Positions 41,930-53,468 of a stretch of DNA of 60,000 nt are shown here, piece by piece (positions within the stretch are counted from its first letter, which is position 1; each line of letters opens with the position of its first letter). The DNA is taken from positions 3,887,528 to 3,947,527 of the forward strand of contig NC_045140.1 of the NCBI RefSeq assembly GCF_008831285.2. The letters run 5' to 3'. The notes below the pieces were generated by a model that had not been told where the DNA came from, made no database searches, and worked only from the letters and a program-made list of their open reading frames with translations. This DNA comes from Nymphaea colorata (Eukaryota; Streptophyta; Magnoliopsida; Nymphaeales; Nymphaeaceae). The translations under genes and the position numbers were made by a program.

Positions 41930-44121
41930 GAGAAGCCCTCTTTACCACTCCAAATTCCAGCAAGCAAGCTATTTTTATTCTAGCTTTGCTAAGCTTGAAT
42001 CCACGGTTTGGATTCTTGCTTAGGATTCTTGGGTTAGAAAACAAGTGAAGACGAAGGACAAACATCAAGACGACCGCAAGGTAGGTGATCTTAACTCACT
42101 TCTCTTCTACTTTAGCTTATTGTTGATTTATTTAATTCCAACAATTCGTGGGAGGGTTTATTTTCATTTGCTTACGGCTGGAATGATGTCCAGCTAAGGG
42201 AAACCTACGCTTCAATGTACATGTTAATGCATAATGCATGCATATGTCGGTTTTTCTTAAATATGAACCCAAGTATCAAATTTCGAAATGGGCCCCAAGG
42301 CCACGTCCCTTTCAAAGGAACCAACTTAATACCATTTTGAACTCCCTACCATGAGAGAATCCCACGTGAGAAAGTGATTTTGCTACATCACGTATGATGA
42401 AATGCCTATAAGGGATGGATACGTTTTTATGAATGTGATCCACCCTTGCATGGCGAAATGATGGACGAATAAGCTTGAGTATGTTTTATTTTCTTTCTTA
42501 TTCACAGTCATTTGATTCATGTCTTCAATTTAATTAATCAAGGGTAGTAGGGAAGATTTGAAACAAGTTCTCAATCTTCCTACATAAAAGAACCCAGCCA
42601 TGAATCATCATGATTCATGAGTCATGCGGTCCCTTGATAAAATTTCATTTGAAAAGTAAGGTACGTATATGTATACATTGTTATATATGTACATATATGC
42701 ATCCGATTTCTTGTCAAAAATTACATTCCTCCCTTAAAATCAGGTGGAACATGTTTCCAAACCGTCTTTAAGGAAATGGGCCATTTTTATTGATTTTTCT
42801 AGTGCAAGATTATAAATTACTTTCATTTCATTTTTACTTAATTTCAGCAAACCCATACGTAAGATGTATGTATGTTGTTGAAATCAGACCAGTTTTATAG
42901 AATTGGTTTAAGAATATCAAAATTTACGTATTTGAAATACCAACCATCCTAGAATCATCCAAAGGAGTTGATGATTTCATTACTACGAAATCTGGAATTT
43001 GAATAGATTTGAAAAACTCATTGTTTCTATCTAAGAAACAAGTCCTTATTGGAATCAATGTCCACAATTTTCAGCTATTTAAATCAACACAAGGTCTGAT
43101 TTTAGCTATTTTGAGACAAAAGTGGACGTCATCCATGTCTCCCATCCGTTCAAAGATTGAACTTGACATCATTTATATATTTTCATCATTTTGATAATTT
43201 TATGTCAAGCCTCAACTTATGGACTACATCTCTAATTCATGTGCTTAATCATATAATGAGCACATATAGAGAAAGTCCTACATTTTAATCAATCTTCATG
43301 TATAGATTGTATGACGTGCAATACGGACTTTGAGAGATTATGAGGGAGTGAAGAATGTATGTTTCATATGAATGAATCTTGATGAGCTATGAGAGAGAGA
43401 AGAATGAATGTTCCATATAGTTCCATTCTCGTTTCATGCATTCACTTTCACTCAAAATCAATGGCACCACATGCACATTCTCAAGAAATTAAGTGATTCA
43501 AATTTAAGTTGCAAAAAGTGACCAAGTCATATTGCAATGAGAATTGTAAACTTCACTTAACTTCAAAAGAAAACACAAGCAATGCATTCATAATCTTTTG
43601 GCCAAAGTGCATTTGAAAAACAACATGTTTTCTAACAATTTGAAACCTATGTTCTTTCAAAAGAATGAATTCTACAAATCACATGATTTGACAAAAGAAG
43701 AGTTCAAAATCAATTTTTATCATAAGATGATCATCATCATCTAGAGTTCACAACAAAGAACTCAATTCCAAATCTTCAAAAATCCTCAAGAATTATGTGT
43801 TTCAAATAACACCAAAACAAAGGATTTTAAACCAACTTGAAAACCCCCAATATTCAAATTCATTTATTCAAAAAAATGAATTTCGGTTCTTGAATCCAAA
43901 ACCTCAATGCATAAGCATATAGGACTTACATCAATAACTCGTATATGATCCAAATGATCTTTAGTCCTTGGTCTAATTACCCCTGTTAAAGGCGGCAGAA
44001 CGGTTGGACCTCGTACCGACGAGCGGATCCCTTTCTCTTGAAAATTTTCTCAAAACCCCAATTTTAAAAGAATTTGCTGACTCGCATTTCGACCTTCTTG
44101 AAAAGGAGTGGGGTGCGAACA
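41930..44121 (+). repeat. LTR B', 3' 58% of an LTR
   Basis: Starts at the position equivalent to 26573 of LTR A and runs to GCGAACA, directly before the copy 2 primer binding site. Net 22 bases shorter than LTR A over the span. It has a few substitutions against LTR A and C, for example GCATGG for GCGTGG (also in LTR B). Confidence 0.85.
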
Positions 44122-44123
44122 GA

Positions 44124-44141
44124 TGGCACACCCGGTGGGAC
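44124..44141 (+). other. Primer binding site, copy 2
   Basis: Same TGGCACACCCGGTGGGAC as copy 1, two bases after LTR B'. Confidence 0.7.
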
Positions 44142-44888
44142 CCGTCATTGTTTGTCTAAAGACTTATTTGGATCATATATGAGTTATTTTCACCAATGTC
44201 GGACATCAATTGCACAAAAAAAAAAAAAAAAAATTAAACTCACAAAAATGCATACCGACATCATGTAGTGTACATTGAGGAGATTTCATGAACCTCATTC
44301 ATTTCAATTTATCCTACCCCTCCTCAATTTAAGGATTGTATGCAGCCCATGTATGCTCTCAAAATTTCAAATCTATCTCTTAGGAATGTATGCAATAGAG
44401 CCATCTATTTTGCATCTTCTCATGAATTTTGAAAAACAAATCCTTACCTATATCATATCCCGGTCATCATGTTGCCGGGCTATTTCTAGGACATTAGTCC
44501 AAGATATAGCCTTACAACTGGACCACCCAATTGGACTGAGAAGTCCCCCATTAGTACCGAAACGGACAATAGTCCCGGTATATCGATGGGTGAACAAGGA
44601 GAAATGGAGAGCCCAAATCTAGAAAACCCTTGGAGGAGTCAATGCTAGTACTATAAATTAGAATCATTTACCCATTTATTTTCCATAGGTTCCAAGACCA
44701 ATTTTCAAAATAATGCATATAGGCAAGAGTCCTAGGAATTGCATTATCAATTTTTCATTAACTGCTTGTTTGGACGCATGTGATGTTTTACTTTGCCCCT
44801 AAGTCCATGTCCAAACCCAATGTCAAAACTCTTCTCGAGTCTCTATTGGGTCAATTCATGTCAAAGTCTAATACCTTCTCTTGTCTAG
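44142..44888 (+). other. Internal leader before ORF1, copy 2
   Basis: Matches 28807-29553, including the TCTTGTCTAG directly before the start codon. Confidence 0.6.
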
Positions 44889-46099
44889 ATGGACTCAGAA
44901 AGTATCTTCCCATATGACCACATCCTATTCGGGTCATGTCAAGGCCGATCCGGACTTCGCATCATCCCAAGTGGAGTCTACCTACCTCAGTGGTATCTTT
45001 CATGGTACCCAACTTTTCGGTGTATGTTCCCGGATCACTTAGAGGATTGCGGTCTTGAAGAAGCAGTCAGTCTTGCCATACAGCCTATCAATGGCAATCT
45101 AATCCATGCAATTGCTGAAAGATGGAACCCAAGGACCAACACATTCTGGTTTCCATGGGGTGAAATGACAATCACTCTTGATGAGTTCTCCAACATTATG
45201 GGTTTGCCAGAACCAAAAGGTGACCCAAGAGGTCCAATTGAAGACCAGTTCCTTGTAAACCAAGGTCAAGTCAAAACTCTAGAAGTGATTCGTAAACTCA
45301 CAGGGAAAAGGAGTTGGCATTTTCTAGAGAAAGATGGACATCAATATCTTCAACTACAAGAGCTTGGTGAAACATACTCCCAATTGTCAACCCTGCGTCA
45401 CTATCTAGAACTGTTGCAGACAAGTACAAAAACTCCATAGTGACTTGTACCGTGGGTCTTATCTTCTTCAATAATGAAGAACACATAATGGATTTCCGCA
45501 TAGCTCGCCTCTTCAGAAAATGGGGGCATGTCCAAGTCCGTCACATTTCCATAGCAATGGCAGCCTTGGCATTCCTTTACAGAGGGTTGGCCAAATTTTC
45601 AATTGGAGATGCAGACTCGATAGAAGGATGTGTCTTTGCACTGCAAGCATGGTTCTACAAACATGTGGGGCCACAATCATGTCATTTTCAAAACACAGAC
45701 GGTCAGTTATCTAGTATGGAGCACTACCGCAGAAAGATGGAGGAAGTTGATGACTCCACCATCATTTGGGACTTCTTTGATCGAGAGGTCATCAAGTCAA
45801 GATACACTTACAACCCAGTCAGAGGAAGTCTTCTATTGGGACCGTTTTTCATAATTGAATATCATCCGGAGCGTTGCCTCAGGCAATTCTCACTGCGTCA
45901 GAGGAAGGCATATCCAATTGAGTCGGAAGGAGCCATTGTGGAGTGTGAACTAGACACTGAAGAGTGGTCCGGGATATACACCTATGCCCAGCAATGTTGG
46001 GAATCATTTGCTCACTTGTATCTTGTCCTTGGTCCAGGAATGGGTCCCGAATATGTAAAATGGTGGGATGAAGTTCGCCCATCTATCCTTCTGTCCTAG
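44889..46099 (+). pseudogene. ORF1 PMD protein, copy 2, one frameshift
   Basis: Same as the copy 1 ORF1, but one T is missing from the run at 45384-45385. This splits the frame after about residue 165; the rest continues in a second frame from about 45440. The single homopolymer loss lies about 3.5 kb from the gap and may be an error. Start, PMD core and C-terminal half are otherwise as in copy 1. Confidence 0.8.
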
Positions 46100-46134
46100 A
46101 TTGTCATGTCTAATTCATTGTCATTAAGCCAAAA

Positions 46135-46184
46135 TTTGTCAAGTTTTGTCAAGTTATGTTAAACTTTGTCAAGTTTTGTCATTC
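46135..46184 (+). repeat. 10-bp tandem repeat between ORF1 and ORF2, copy 2
   Basis: Identical to 30801-30850. Confidence 0.85.
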
Positions 46185-46282
46185 TCATCTTTCTTTTAAT
46201 ATGTAATCAAAATTTGTCACCTCTCATCAATTCACATCCTAACATTTTCAATTTTTCTTCTTGCAAGGTGAACATCCGCTTT

Positions 46283-48853
46283 ATGGTTGAAACCATAAGC
46301 CAAAGCAGGAGAAGGAGTGAAATGGAGCTTGATCAACCTTTTATAGGAGACAGGGGAGAAGAATCCTCCTCAGAAACACCTCCCAAGCTGGAAATAAATG
46401 ACCCAGAATTTGAGGAATACAGAAGATTCCGGAAATACATGATCATGTTCAATGAAGAACAAGCGCAGGCAGAAAAAGCCAAAAAGAAAGGGAAGAAAAC
46501 AAGAAAGTACTCATCAAGCAGTTCAGACTCTTCTGAAGACGCTACAACAGAATCTAGTAGTGAGGAAGAACCGAAAACTCCCAAGAAAAAGAAGAAGGGA
46601 GAATCCTGGAAAACAAAAATTCAGGAAGTTGAAAAAAAGTTAAATGCAGTACAACTTAAAGGCAAGAACAAGAGGAATTTCACTTGCGAAGATTTCTACG
46701 AAAGCTTCGAAAATGACAAACACATAAAAAACTTGCCCAAGAAATTTATCAAATTTGATGGCCATGGAGACCCAAAGGCACATTTGGCCATGTTCTTTGC
46801 TGAATGCTACAAATTCCGCCACAATCATAGGGCCCTCTTTCGATGTTTCCCTAGAAGCCTAGAAGGAATTGCAGCACAATGGTATCGGGAACACATCAAC
46901 CCAGTGGAATTGAAAAATTTTGACATGTTAATCAACCTTTTCATCGAAAGGTTCATTCAAAACGTTGAAACTGCACCAACGATCACCACATTATGCTATC
47001 TAAAACAGAGGCCAGGTGAAAAGGTGAGAGATTTTATTCAGAGGTGGAGGTCTTCTTGCAACAAGATGAGAGACCCAATCTCTCAATCCCATGCACTGGG
47101 ATTGATCGTAAACAATTTGACACAACCATTAAGGAGCCTCATTTCCAATGCTCCAATCAAGTCTTTCATCGATCTCACTGAGAGGGCAGAATGCATTGAA
47201 GCAGGAATTGAGAATGGAGCTTTTGATGCTGTCATCCCGGTAAAAGTAAGGGAAGATACAAAAAAGAATAGCAGAAGTCAGAATGCTCCAGCCAACATCG
47301 TGGCCAACGCTGCAGCCTTCAAGAAAGAAAAGTCCGAATATCCTAAGAATAAAGGGGTAATGGACAAAGCTAGTGGCAGTAGTAGTGGCACCAAAAACAA
47401 ACATCCTGGATGGGGGTACGATAGAAAATTTACCCCATTACAACAAAGTTATGAAGAGGTCATGCATATGCTAATCGAAAGAGGTACTCTGTTTCTCCCA
47501 AAAGTCTCCAACCCCCCACCAATGATGGGGAAAAACAAAGAGCAATTCTGCAAATTTCATCGCGCTCCAGGACATGATACAGAAGACTGCCTTGTACTTA
47601 AAAATATTGTGCAAGATGCAGTTGACAAAGAAATAATCAAAGAGGTCAGTGAACAGCCGGACATTCTCAAGAATCCTTTTCCTAAACATGGCAAAGGAAT
47701 AGTTTCGATGGTCAGATTTTCAACAGGTCGTCAAATTATGGTGACAAACAAAAGGGATACAACGTCCCTGGATTTCTTTGGATTGCTTTTCAAACATGAT
47801 AAAGGATCCATCAATGCACAAACCGGACTGGTTAAACAAGACCATCTGACAGAGATTGATCAGAAGTCACAAGTGTGCGACCCTGAACCATTGGAATCCA
47901 TTTTCAATGAATTGGACCCCTTACCTGAAGTCAAGAAGGGAGGGTTTAGCCCTAACAGGGGGAATGAATGGGCTTTTGAATTATGTGAAAATAGTCCGAT
48001 CATATTCTCTGATAAAGATCTACCAACTGGAGGTGCATCGCACAATGACGCCTTGCACATAGTGATAGAGACAAGGGGCACCAGAGTCTCCCACGTTTTA
48101 ATTGATGGTGGAGCAAGCCTGAACATCTGTCCACAACAAACAGCTCGTGAGTTGGGCATAAGACAGGCTGACTATACTCCATCCAAAATTTTCATCCATG
48201 GATATGACGGGACAGGACAACCATGCCTAGGATGCATATGTCTGGATTTGAATATTTCTGAGACGTATCATCGGGTTTTATTTCATGTGGTGGATATAGA
48301 ACCCTCCTTCAACTTGTTGCTTGGCAGGCCATGGATCCATGCTACCAATGCAGTTCCCTCCACTCTACATCAGTGTGTCAAATGGACTTACAACGGGAAT
48401 TCTATAACCATCTATGCAGAGGATAGGGAAAGTCGGCTTGTACACCCAATGATTCCGGTACCAACATATACAATTGAGGTACCCAGTATTCGAGTCTGCA
48501 AAGAAGAAGAAATATCTCAACGTCTTAGCAGGTTGGCCATTCAGAAACCAAAGAAACAGGTATGGGTGAAAAGGGGTACCAAACTTGAAACAAGTTACAA
48601 AAGTCATCCGTTGTTCAAGAAATTCTGCCAGAATGAGAAAGGATTGGATTTACTCATACGCCATGGCTACCAGCCATTTACTGGCCTTGGCAAACATGAA
48701 AATGGAATCTTGGAACCAGTTACCTTGACAGGACAACGAGGCACTCAAGCCTTGGGGTGCCAAAGCTATGAAAAAGTGGATGTTGAGGAAGAATTCAAGC
48801 CAGTACCTTTCGTCAAGAGCAATACCATAGGCGGATGTTCACCATCAATTTGA
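46283..48853 (+). CDS. ORF2: gag-protease with G-patch, copy 2, intact
   Basis: 856 residues, identical to copy 1 over the whole frame: gag capsid domain, C-x2-H-x4-H-x4-C knuckle, aspartic protease with IDGGAS, then a G-patch. The start is chosen as in copy 1 (acceptor-like GCAAG just upstream). Identity between copies agrees with a recent duplication. Confidence 0.9.
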   Translation: MVETISQSRRRSEMELDQPFIGDRGEESSSETPPKLEINDPEFEEYRRFRKYMIMFNEEQAQAEKAKKKGKKTRKYSSSSSDSSEDATTESSSEEEPKTPKKKKKGESWKTKIQEVEKKLNAVQLKGKNKRNFTCEDFYESFENDKHIKNLPKKFIKFDGHGDPKAHLAMFFAECYKFRHNHRALFRCFPRSLEGIAAQWYREHINPVELKNFDMLINLFIERFIQNVETAPTITTLCYLKQRPGEKVRDFIQRWRSSCNKMRDPISQSHALGLIVNNLTQPLRSLISNAPIKSFIDLTERAECIEAGIENGAFDAVIPVKVREDTKKNSRSQNAPANIVANAAAFKKEKSEYPKNKGVMDKASGSSSGTKNKHPGWGYDRKFTPLQQSYEEVMHMLIERGTLFLPKVSNPPPMMGKNKEQFCKFHRAPGHDTEDCLVLKNIVQDAVDKEIIKEVSEQPDILKNPFPKHGKGIVSMVRFSTGRQIMVTNKRDTTSLDFFGLLFKHDKGSINAQTGLVKQDHLTEIDQKSQVCDPEPLESIFNELDPLPEVKKGGFSPNRGNEWAFELCENSPIIFSDKDLPTGGASHNDALHIVIETRGTRVSHVLIDGGASLNICPQQTARELGIRQADYTPSKIFIHGYDGTGQPCLGCICLDLNISETYHRVLFHVVDIEPSFNLLLGRPWIHATNAVPSTLHQCVKWTYNGNSITIYAEDRESRLVHPMIPVPTYTIEVPSIRVCKEEEISQRLSRLAIQKPKKQVWVKRGTKLETSYKSHPLFKKFCQNEKGLDLLIRHGYQPFTGLGKHENGILEPVTLTGQRGTQALGCQSYEKVDVEEEFKPVPFVKSNTIGGCSPSI

Positions 48854-49011
48854 ATCAACAAATCCGCCATCATTTTGTCATTTTGTCGTCATTGTACTCA
48901 AATAGACCAAGTGTCTTCATTTTGTAATACCTTCAAAAATACAATGACAAATGCAAATTACTTCCATACACAATGTCTCAAATTTCATCTAACTTCTTTA
49001 CAATCTTTAGG
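48854..49011 (+). other. Spacer between ORF2 and ORF3, copy 2
   Basis: Same T-rich spacer as 33520-33677. AG of the acceptor-like TTTAG is at 49009-49010, one base before the ORF3 ATG. Confidence 0.5.
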
Positions 49012-52000
49012 ATGGCATTTGAGGATCAAACATCAAAAGCTTTTAAGGAGATAAATCCAGAACTCACAGAGGCCGAATGTCCAGAGTTCATCCAAATGAG
49101 AAAGCAAGATCAACCGTCACCTCTGATTAATGATCCGATTGAGGAAATTAACATTGGCACGGAAGAGAGTCCAAAGATTTTGCAAATTGGAACAAGTCTC
49201 TCAGCAGAAGAAAGAAAAGAGTTGATAGATTTCCTCAAAAAGCATCAAGAAGCCTTTGCGTGGACTTATGAGGACATGCCAGGACTTGATACAAAATTAG
49301 TCGAGCATCGACTACCATTGAAACCAGAATGCAAGCCAATCAAACAAAAGTTGAGGAAACTAGACCCTCGTCTTGAGGGGCAAGTTAAGGAAGGCCTGGA
49401 AGACCTACTAAAGGCAGGGTTCATCCGAACAATCGACTATCCTGAATGGTTAGCAAACATTGTGGTAGTCCCAAAGAAAAATGGCAAAATTCGGCTCTGC
49501 ATCGATTTCAGAGATTTGAATAAGACTACACCAAAGGATGACTACCCACTTCCAAACATTGACTTGTTGGTAGACAGTACCGCAGGTCACGCTATGTTCT
49601 CCTTTATGGATGGATATTCTGGTTATAACCAAATTAAGTTGGCAGCTCAAGATCAAGCCAAAACATCATTTACAACCCCATGGGGTACCTTCTGCTATAC
49701 AGTAATGCCATTTGGTTTGAAGAACGCTGGGGCAACATATCAAAGGGCTATGGCAGCTATTTTTCATGACCAAATGCATCAAATCATGGATGCATATGTA
49801 GATGATCTACTAATTAAGTCAAAAACAAGGGAGAATCACATCAACATTCTCTCTCAAGTTTTTGATAGACTCTTACAATACAAACTTAGATTGAATCCAC
49901 AAAAATGTGTATTTGGTGTGGAATCCGGTAAGCTTTTGGGATTTATGGTCAGCCAAAAGGGAATCGAGATGGATCCTTCCAAAGCAAAGGCGATCATCGA
50001 AATGTCACCCCCAACAAATCTTAAGGAGCTACGCAGCTTGCAAGGCAGAATTCAATCAATCAGAAGGTTTATATCTAATCTCGCCATGAGATGCGAACCC
50101 TTCAACCATTTACTGCGGAAAGGAGTCAAATTTGAATGGGGGCATGAATGTCAAGCCTCATTCGAAAAGATCAAGAAGTATCTTCTTTGCCCACCAATTT
50201 TAAAACCTCCAATTTTAGGGGAACCTCTACTCCTTTACATCACAGTTAACGATTCAGCCTGTGGTGGATTTCTGGCTCAATATGAAGAAGGATGCCGAAT
50301 AGAACATGCCATTTATTACATCAGTAAGACATTTGTGCAGTATGAAAAGAACTACTCGCACATGGAAAAAACTTGCTTAGCCTTGGTGTGGATGTGTCAA
50401 AAATTAAGGCATTATCTATTGGCTTGTGAAGTTAAAATTTTATCCAAACTTAATCCACTCAAATATATCCTCGAACAGCCATTTCTGAATGGAAGGATAG
50501 CAAAGTGGCAGGTTTTGCTGATGCAATATGATTTGGAATATGTGTCACAAAAATCAATCAAGGGGCAAGCCATTGCAGACCAATTGGCAGATTTTCCTCT
50601 ATATGAAGAAATTAGAACAAATGATGATTTTTCAGATGAGCAAATCCTGACAACTGAACCAGAGCCGATTTGGAAGATGTACTTTGATAGATCTAAGAGC
50701 ACAGCTGGGGCAGGCATTGGGATACTTTTCATTACACCAGAAAGGGAAATGATTCCTTACTCTCTCAAATTGAATTTTTCCTGCACGCATAATATGGCAG
50801 AGTACGAGGCCCTAATCCAAGGACTCAAAATGTTGCTCAAATTTAAAGTGCAGAGAGTTCGCATTTTTGGAGATTCTCTCTTGGCTGTCAGTCAGGTCAA
50901 TGGAGATTGGCAAGTCAAAGATCAAAAATTGATCCCATATCAAGAGTTAGCAGCTTCCCTCTTAAGACAGTTCGAGGAATGTCAACTCTTACATGTCAAA
51001 AGAGAATTTAACCCAATAGCAGACGGTTTAGCCAGTTTAGGCTCTACCATTGCCTTCAAACCTGGAGAATCTATCAGATCTTTTGAAGTTGGAAGACTCG
51101 AACAACCATCTTTTGTCATACCAGAACAGGTGTTGCAAGCAGAAAGTAGAGAAACACCATGGTATCAGAACATCAAGGATTTTCTCCAAACTGGAACACT
51201 TCCACCAGAAATGTCTCGAAAAGAGCAAAGAGTTTTGAGACACATGTCTTCAAGATATTTCATTCTAGCCGACATCCTATACAGAAGAGGATTCAGCACA
51301 GAATATGCTAGATGTCTCGATGCAAATGAGGCACTAGAAGTCATTCAAGAAGCCCATGAAGGAATTTGTGGGGGACATGTAGGGTATCAGACCCTCGTCA
51401 AGCAGATAGTCAGAGCAGGGTACTATTGGCCCACAATGCAAAGAGACTGTCACCAATTTGTCAAGAAATGCATCAAATGTCAGTTGCATGCACCATCAAT
51501 TCATGCTCCAGCAGCGTACCTTCATTCGGTCAGCTCACCATGGCCATTCTCCATGTGGGCCTTCGACGTAGTCGGTCCAATCAATCCACCTGCCTCAAAT
51601 GGACACAGGTATTTTCTTGCAGCTACAGATTACTTCACCAAATGGGTGGAAGCGATCACTTTAAAAACAGTCGAAGGACAACACGTAGTGTCCTTCATTC
51701 ATAAAAATCTTTTGTGTAGATTTGGCATCCCGCATGATATCGTTTCTGATAACGGTACTCATTTCAAAAATGAGAAAATGCGCAATCTTTGTCATAAACA
51801 CAAAATACAACATCACTTTTCTGCCCCATATTACCCTCAAGGTAATGGTCAGGCAGAAGCAACCAACAAGATTTTGATTCGTGTCTTAGAAAGGACAGTT
51901 GAAACAGGCCGAGATTGGCACGAGAAAATGCACAATGCACTTTGGGCGTATCGAACCACAATTCGGACACCCACCAATGCTACACCAGCAGAATTAGTAT

Positions 52001-52407
52001 ATGGAACGGAAATTGTCCTTCCATTACATGTCCAAAAACCAGCAATGAAATTTGCTGCTCTCATTGAACTCCCAATTAACAAATACCAAAAAAAGAGACT
52101 TACTCAATTAGACCTCTTAGACGAGAAAAGACTACAAGCGGCAGAGCATGCCGAAGTCTATCGTAAGAGAGTCGCCCGACATTATGCCAAATCAGTCATT
52201 GAAAGAAAATTTCAGGTAAATGATCTTGTTTTAAGATCTATAGTTCCACTCAGGAGTAGACCCAAAGGAAAATGGGCGCCGAACTGGGAAGGACCATATG
52301 TTGTCAAAGAGGTTCTACCTCACAATTCTTATCGACTGATTGATGCCGATGGGGTTGAAATCCCCGATCCAATTAATGCTTTGCATCTCAAAAAATTCTA
52401 TACTTGA
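49012..52407 (+). CDS. ORF3: pol (reverse transcriptase, RNase H, second RNase H, integrase), intact
   Basis: 1,131 residues from the ATG at 49012, chosen because it directly follows the acceptor-like site; the frame is open 13 codons further up. Domains: RT with LCIDFRDLNK, DGYSGYNQI and catalytic YVDD (about 262-265); Gypsy RNase H (about 400-470, YITVNDSACGGFLAQ); a connection region; a second, archaeal-type RNase H from Asp 559 (YFDRSKS) through AEYEALIQGL, GDSLLAVSQV and IADGLASLG, so the D-E-D-D residues are kept; integrase zinc finger with CIKCQ (about 782-825); and the catalytic core with D852, D913 and E949, D35E spacing. The C-terminal PNWEGPYVVKEV block is present and there is no chromodomain. 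The dual RNase H marks the Tat clade. The frame appears fully functional. Confidence 0.93.
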   Translation: MAFEDQTSKAFKEINPELTEAECPEFIQMRKQDQPSPLINDPIEEINIGTEESPKILQIGTSLSAEERKELIDFLKKHQEAFAWTYEDMPGLDTKLVEHRLPLKPECKPIKQKLRKLDPRLEGQVKEGLEDLLKAGFIRTIDYPEWLANIVVVPKKNGKIRLCIDFRDLNKTTPKDDYPLPNIDLLVDSTAGHAMFSFMDGYSGYNQIKLAAQDQAKTSFTTPWGTFCYTVMPFGLKNAGATYQRAMAAIFHDQMHQIMDAYVDDLLIKSKTRENHINILSQVFDRLLQYKLRLNPQKCVFGVESGKLLGFMVSQKGIEMDPSKAKAIIEMSPPTNLKELRSLQGRIQSIRRFISNLAMRCEPFNHLLRKGVKFEWGHECQASFEKIKKYLLCPPILKPPILGEPLLLYITVNDSACGGFLAQYEEGCRIEHAIYYISKTFVQYEKNYSHMEKTCLALVWMCQKLRHYLLACEVKILSKLNPLKYILEQPFLNGRIAKWQVLLMQYDLEYVSQKSIKGQAIADQLADFPLYEEIRTNDDFSDEQILTTEPEPIWKMYFDRSKSTAGAGIGILFITPEREMIPYSLKLNFSCTHNMAEYEALIQGLKMLLKFKVQRVRIFGDSLLAVSQVNGDWQVKDQKLIPYQELAASLLRQFEECQLLHVKREFNPIADGLASLGSTIAFKPGESIRSFEVGRLEQPSFVIPEQVLQAESRETPWYQNIKDFLQTGTLPPEMSRKEQRVLRHMSSRYFILADILYRRGFSTEYARCLDANEALEVIQEAHEGICGGHVGYQTLVKQIVRAGYYWPTMQRDCHQFVKKCIKCQLHAPSIHAPAAYLHSVSSPWPFSMWAFDVVGPINPPASNGHRYFLAATDYFTKWVEAITLKTVEGQHVVSFIHKNLLCRFGIPHDIVSDNGTHFKNEKMRNLCHKHKIQHHFSAPYYPQGNGQAEATNKILIRVLERTVETGRDWHEKMHNALWAYRTTIRTPTNATPAELVYGTEIVLPLHVQKPAMKFAALIELPINKYQKKRLTQLDLLDEKRLQAAEHAEVYRKRVARHYAKSVIERKFQVNDLVLRSIVPLRSRPKGKWAPNWEGPYVVKEVLPHNSYRLIDADGVEIPDPINALHLKKFYT

Positions 52408-53455
52408 ATTTGCAATTAAAAAAAAAAAAAAATTCAAAATAGTTGTGCTTTGATAAGCACGTTTGTAACAATTTTCAAACCAACTAAGGGGCATGGTATC
52501 CCTTAGGGAAAAGTTTCAAAAATGCATCAAAATTTTCAAACTCAACCCATGTCTTGAAGACAATTGCAAGGGCATCGTCTTGAAATAGGCAAGAAATTTC
52601 ACAGACATTGAGGGACTTATGTATAGTAATTAATGTTGGTCCCGACAATCGGCATTTGTAAAGGTCTAGCATGAGATGCCATAAGAAAAAGTCTTGTCAC
52701 CTAAAAGACCTTGGCAAGATGCTAGAAAAAGCTATCAAGCGAAATGAGTTGAGCAATGAGCTCGGGGTGAGTGTAGTTGTTCCTCTGGTTCAAAGCTCAG
52801 CAGGCGCGGGTGGGCATATGACCTATGCTTACGCCGTGAAGCTAAAAAGCAATCCATGAACATTTTGCTTATATTAAGTCTCCTAAAGCCTTCTGAATTC
52901 GAGCAAGTAAGCCCGGGGAGTGTTTTACATTTGGTACCCTGAGGCCAACTGGTCTAGGAGTTACCGGCCCAAAGCTTGTTACAAGGGTTCAGAAGAAAGC
53001 CCGATAGACTTGATATTACACAAAGCAAACTACACAAAACCGCCAAAGCGGTGGAACTCCGTAGTAGCTTTTGGGGTGGTGAGGAATTTCTCCCAAGAGT
53101 GAAGGGTGGCTCAAAAAGAAAATCAAAATTCAAAAGCAAAAGAGAGTATGTGAAAAATTAAGTAAAAGAAGAGAAAAAGCACTTGCCAATGGTTTAGAAG
53201 GCATCGAAGGCAAATTTCACAAAGCATCAAATGCAAAAACTTTCACAATTACAAAATTTTTCAACCAACATTAATTCCTCTACAAAGTCTCCAATGAGAT
53301 GGAGAAAGATCTTCTTATTTCAGGTCTATGCCTAGCATTTCCCCTCGAGCGAGGATGGTTCAACATCATTTGAAAAATGGATTTTCCAAACGATTTGCAA
53401 AAATTTGGTGCGTGAATCTTTGCTATTAAGCAAATTATTCAATTTGCTTAACAAC
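52408..53455 (+). other. 3' untranslated region of internal 2
   Basis: Counterpart of 37070-38113, with one extra base at a few homopolymers. No supported coding frame. Confidence 0.7.
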
Positions 53456-53464
53456 AAAGAGGGG
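53456..53464 (+). other. Polypurine tract, copy 2
   Basis: AAAGAGGGG, then CATC, then the first base of LTR C. Confidence 0.7.
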
Positions 53465-53468
53465 CATC

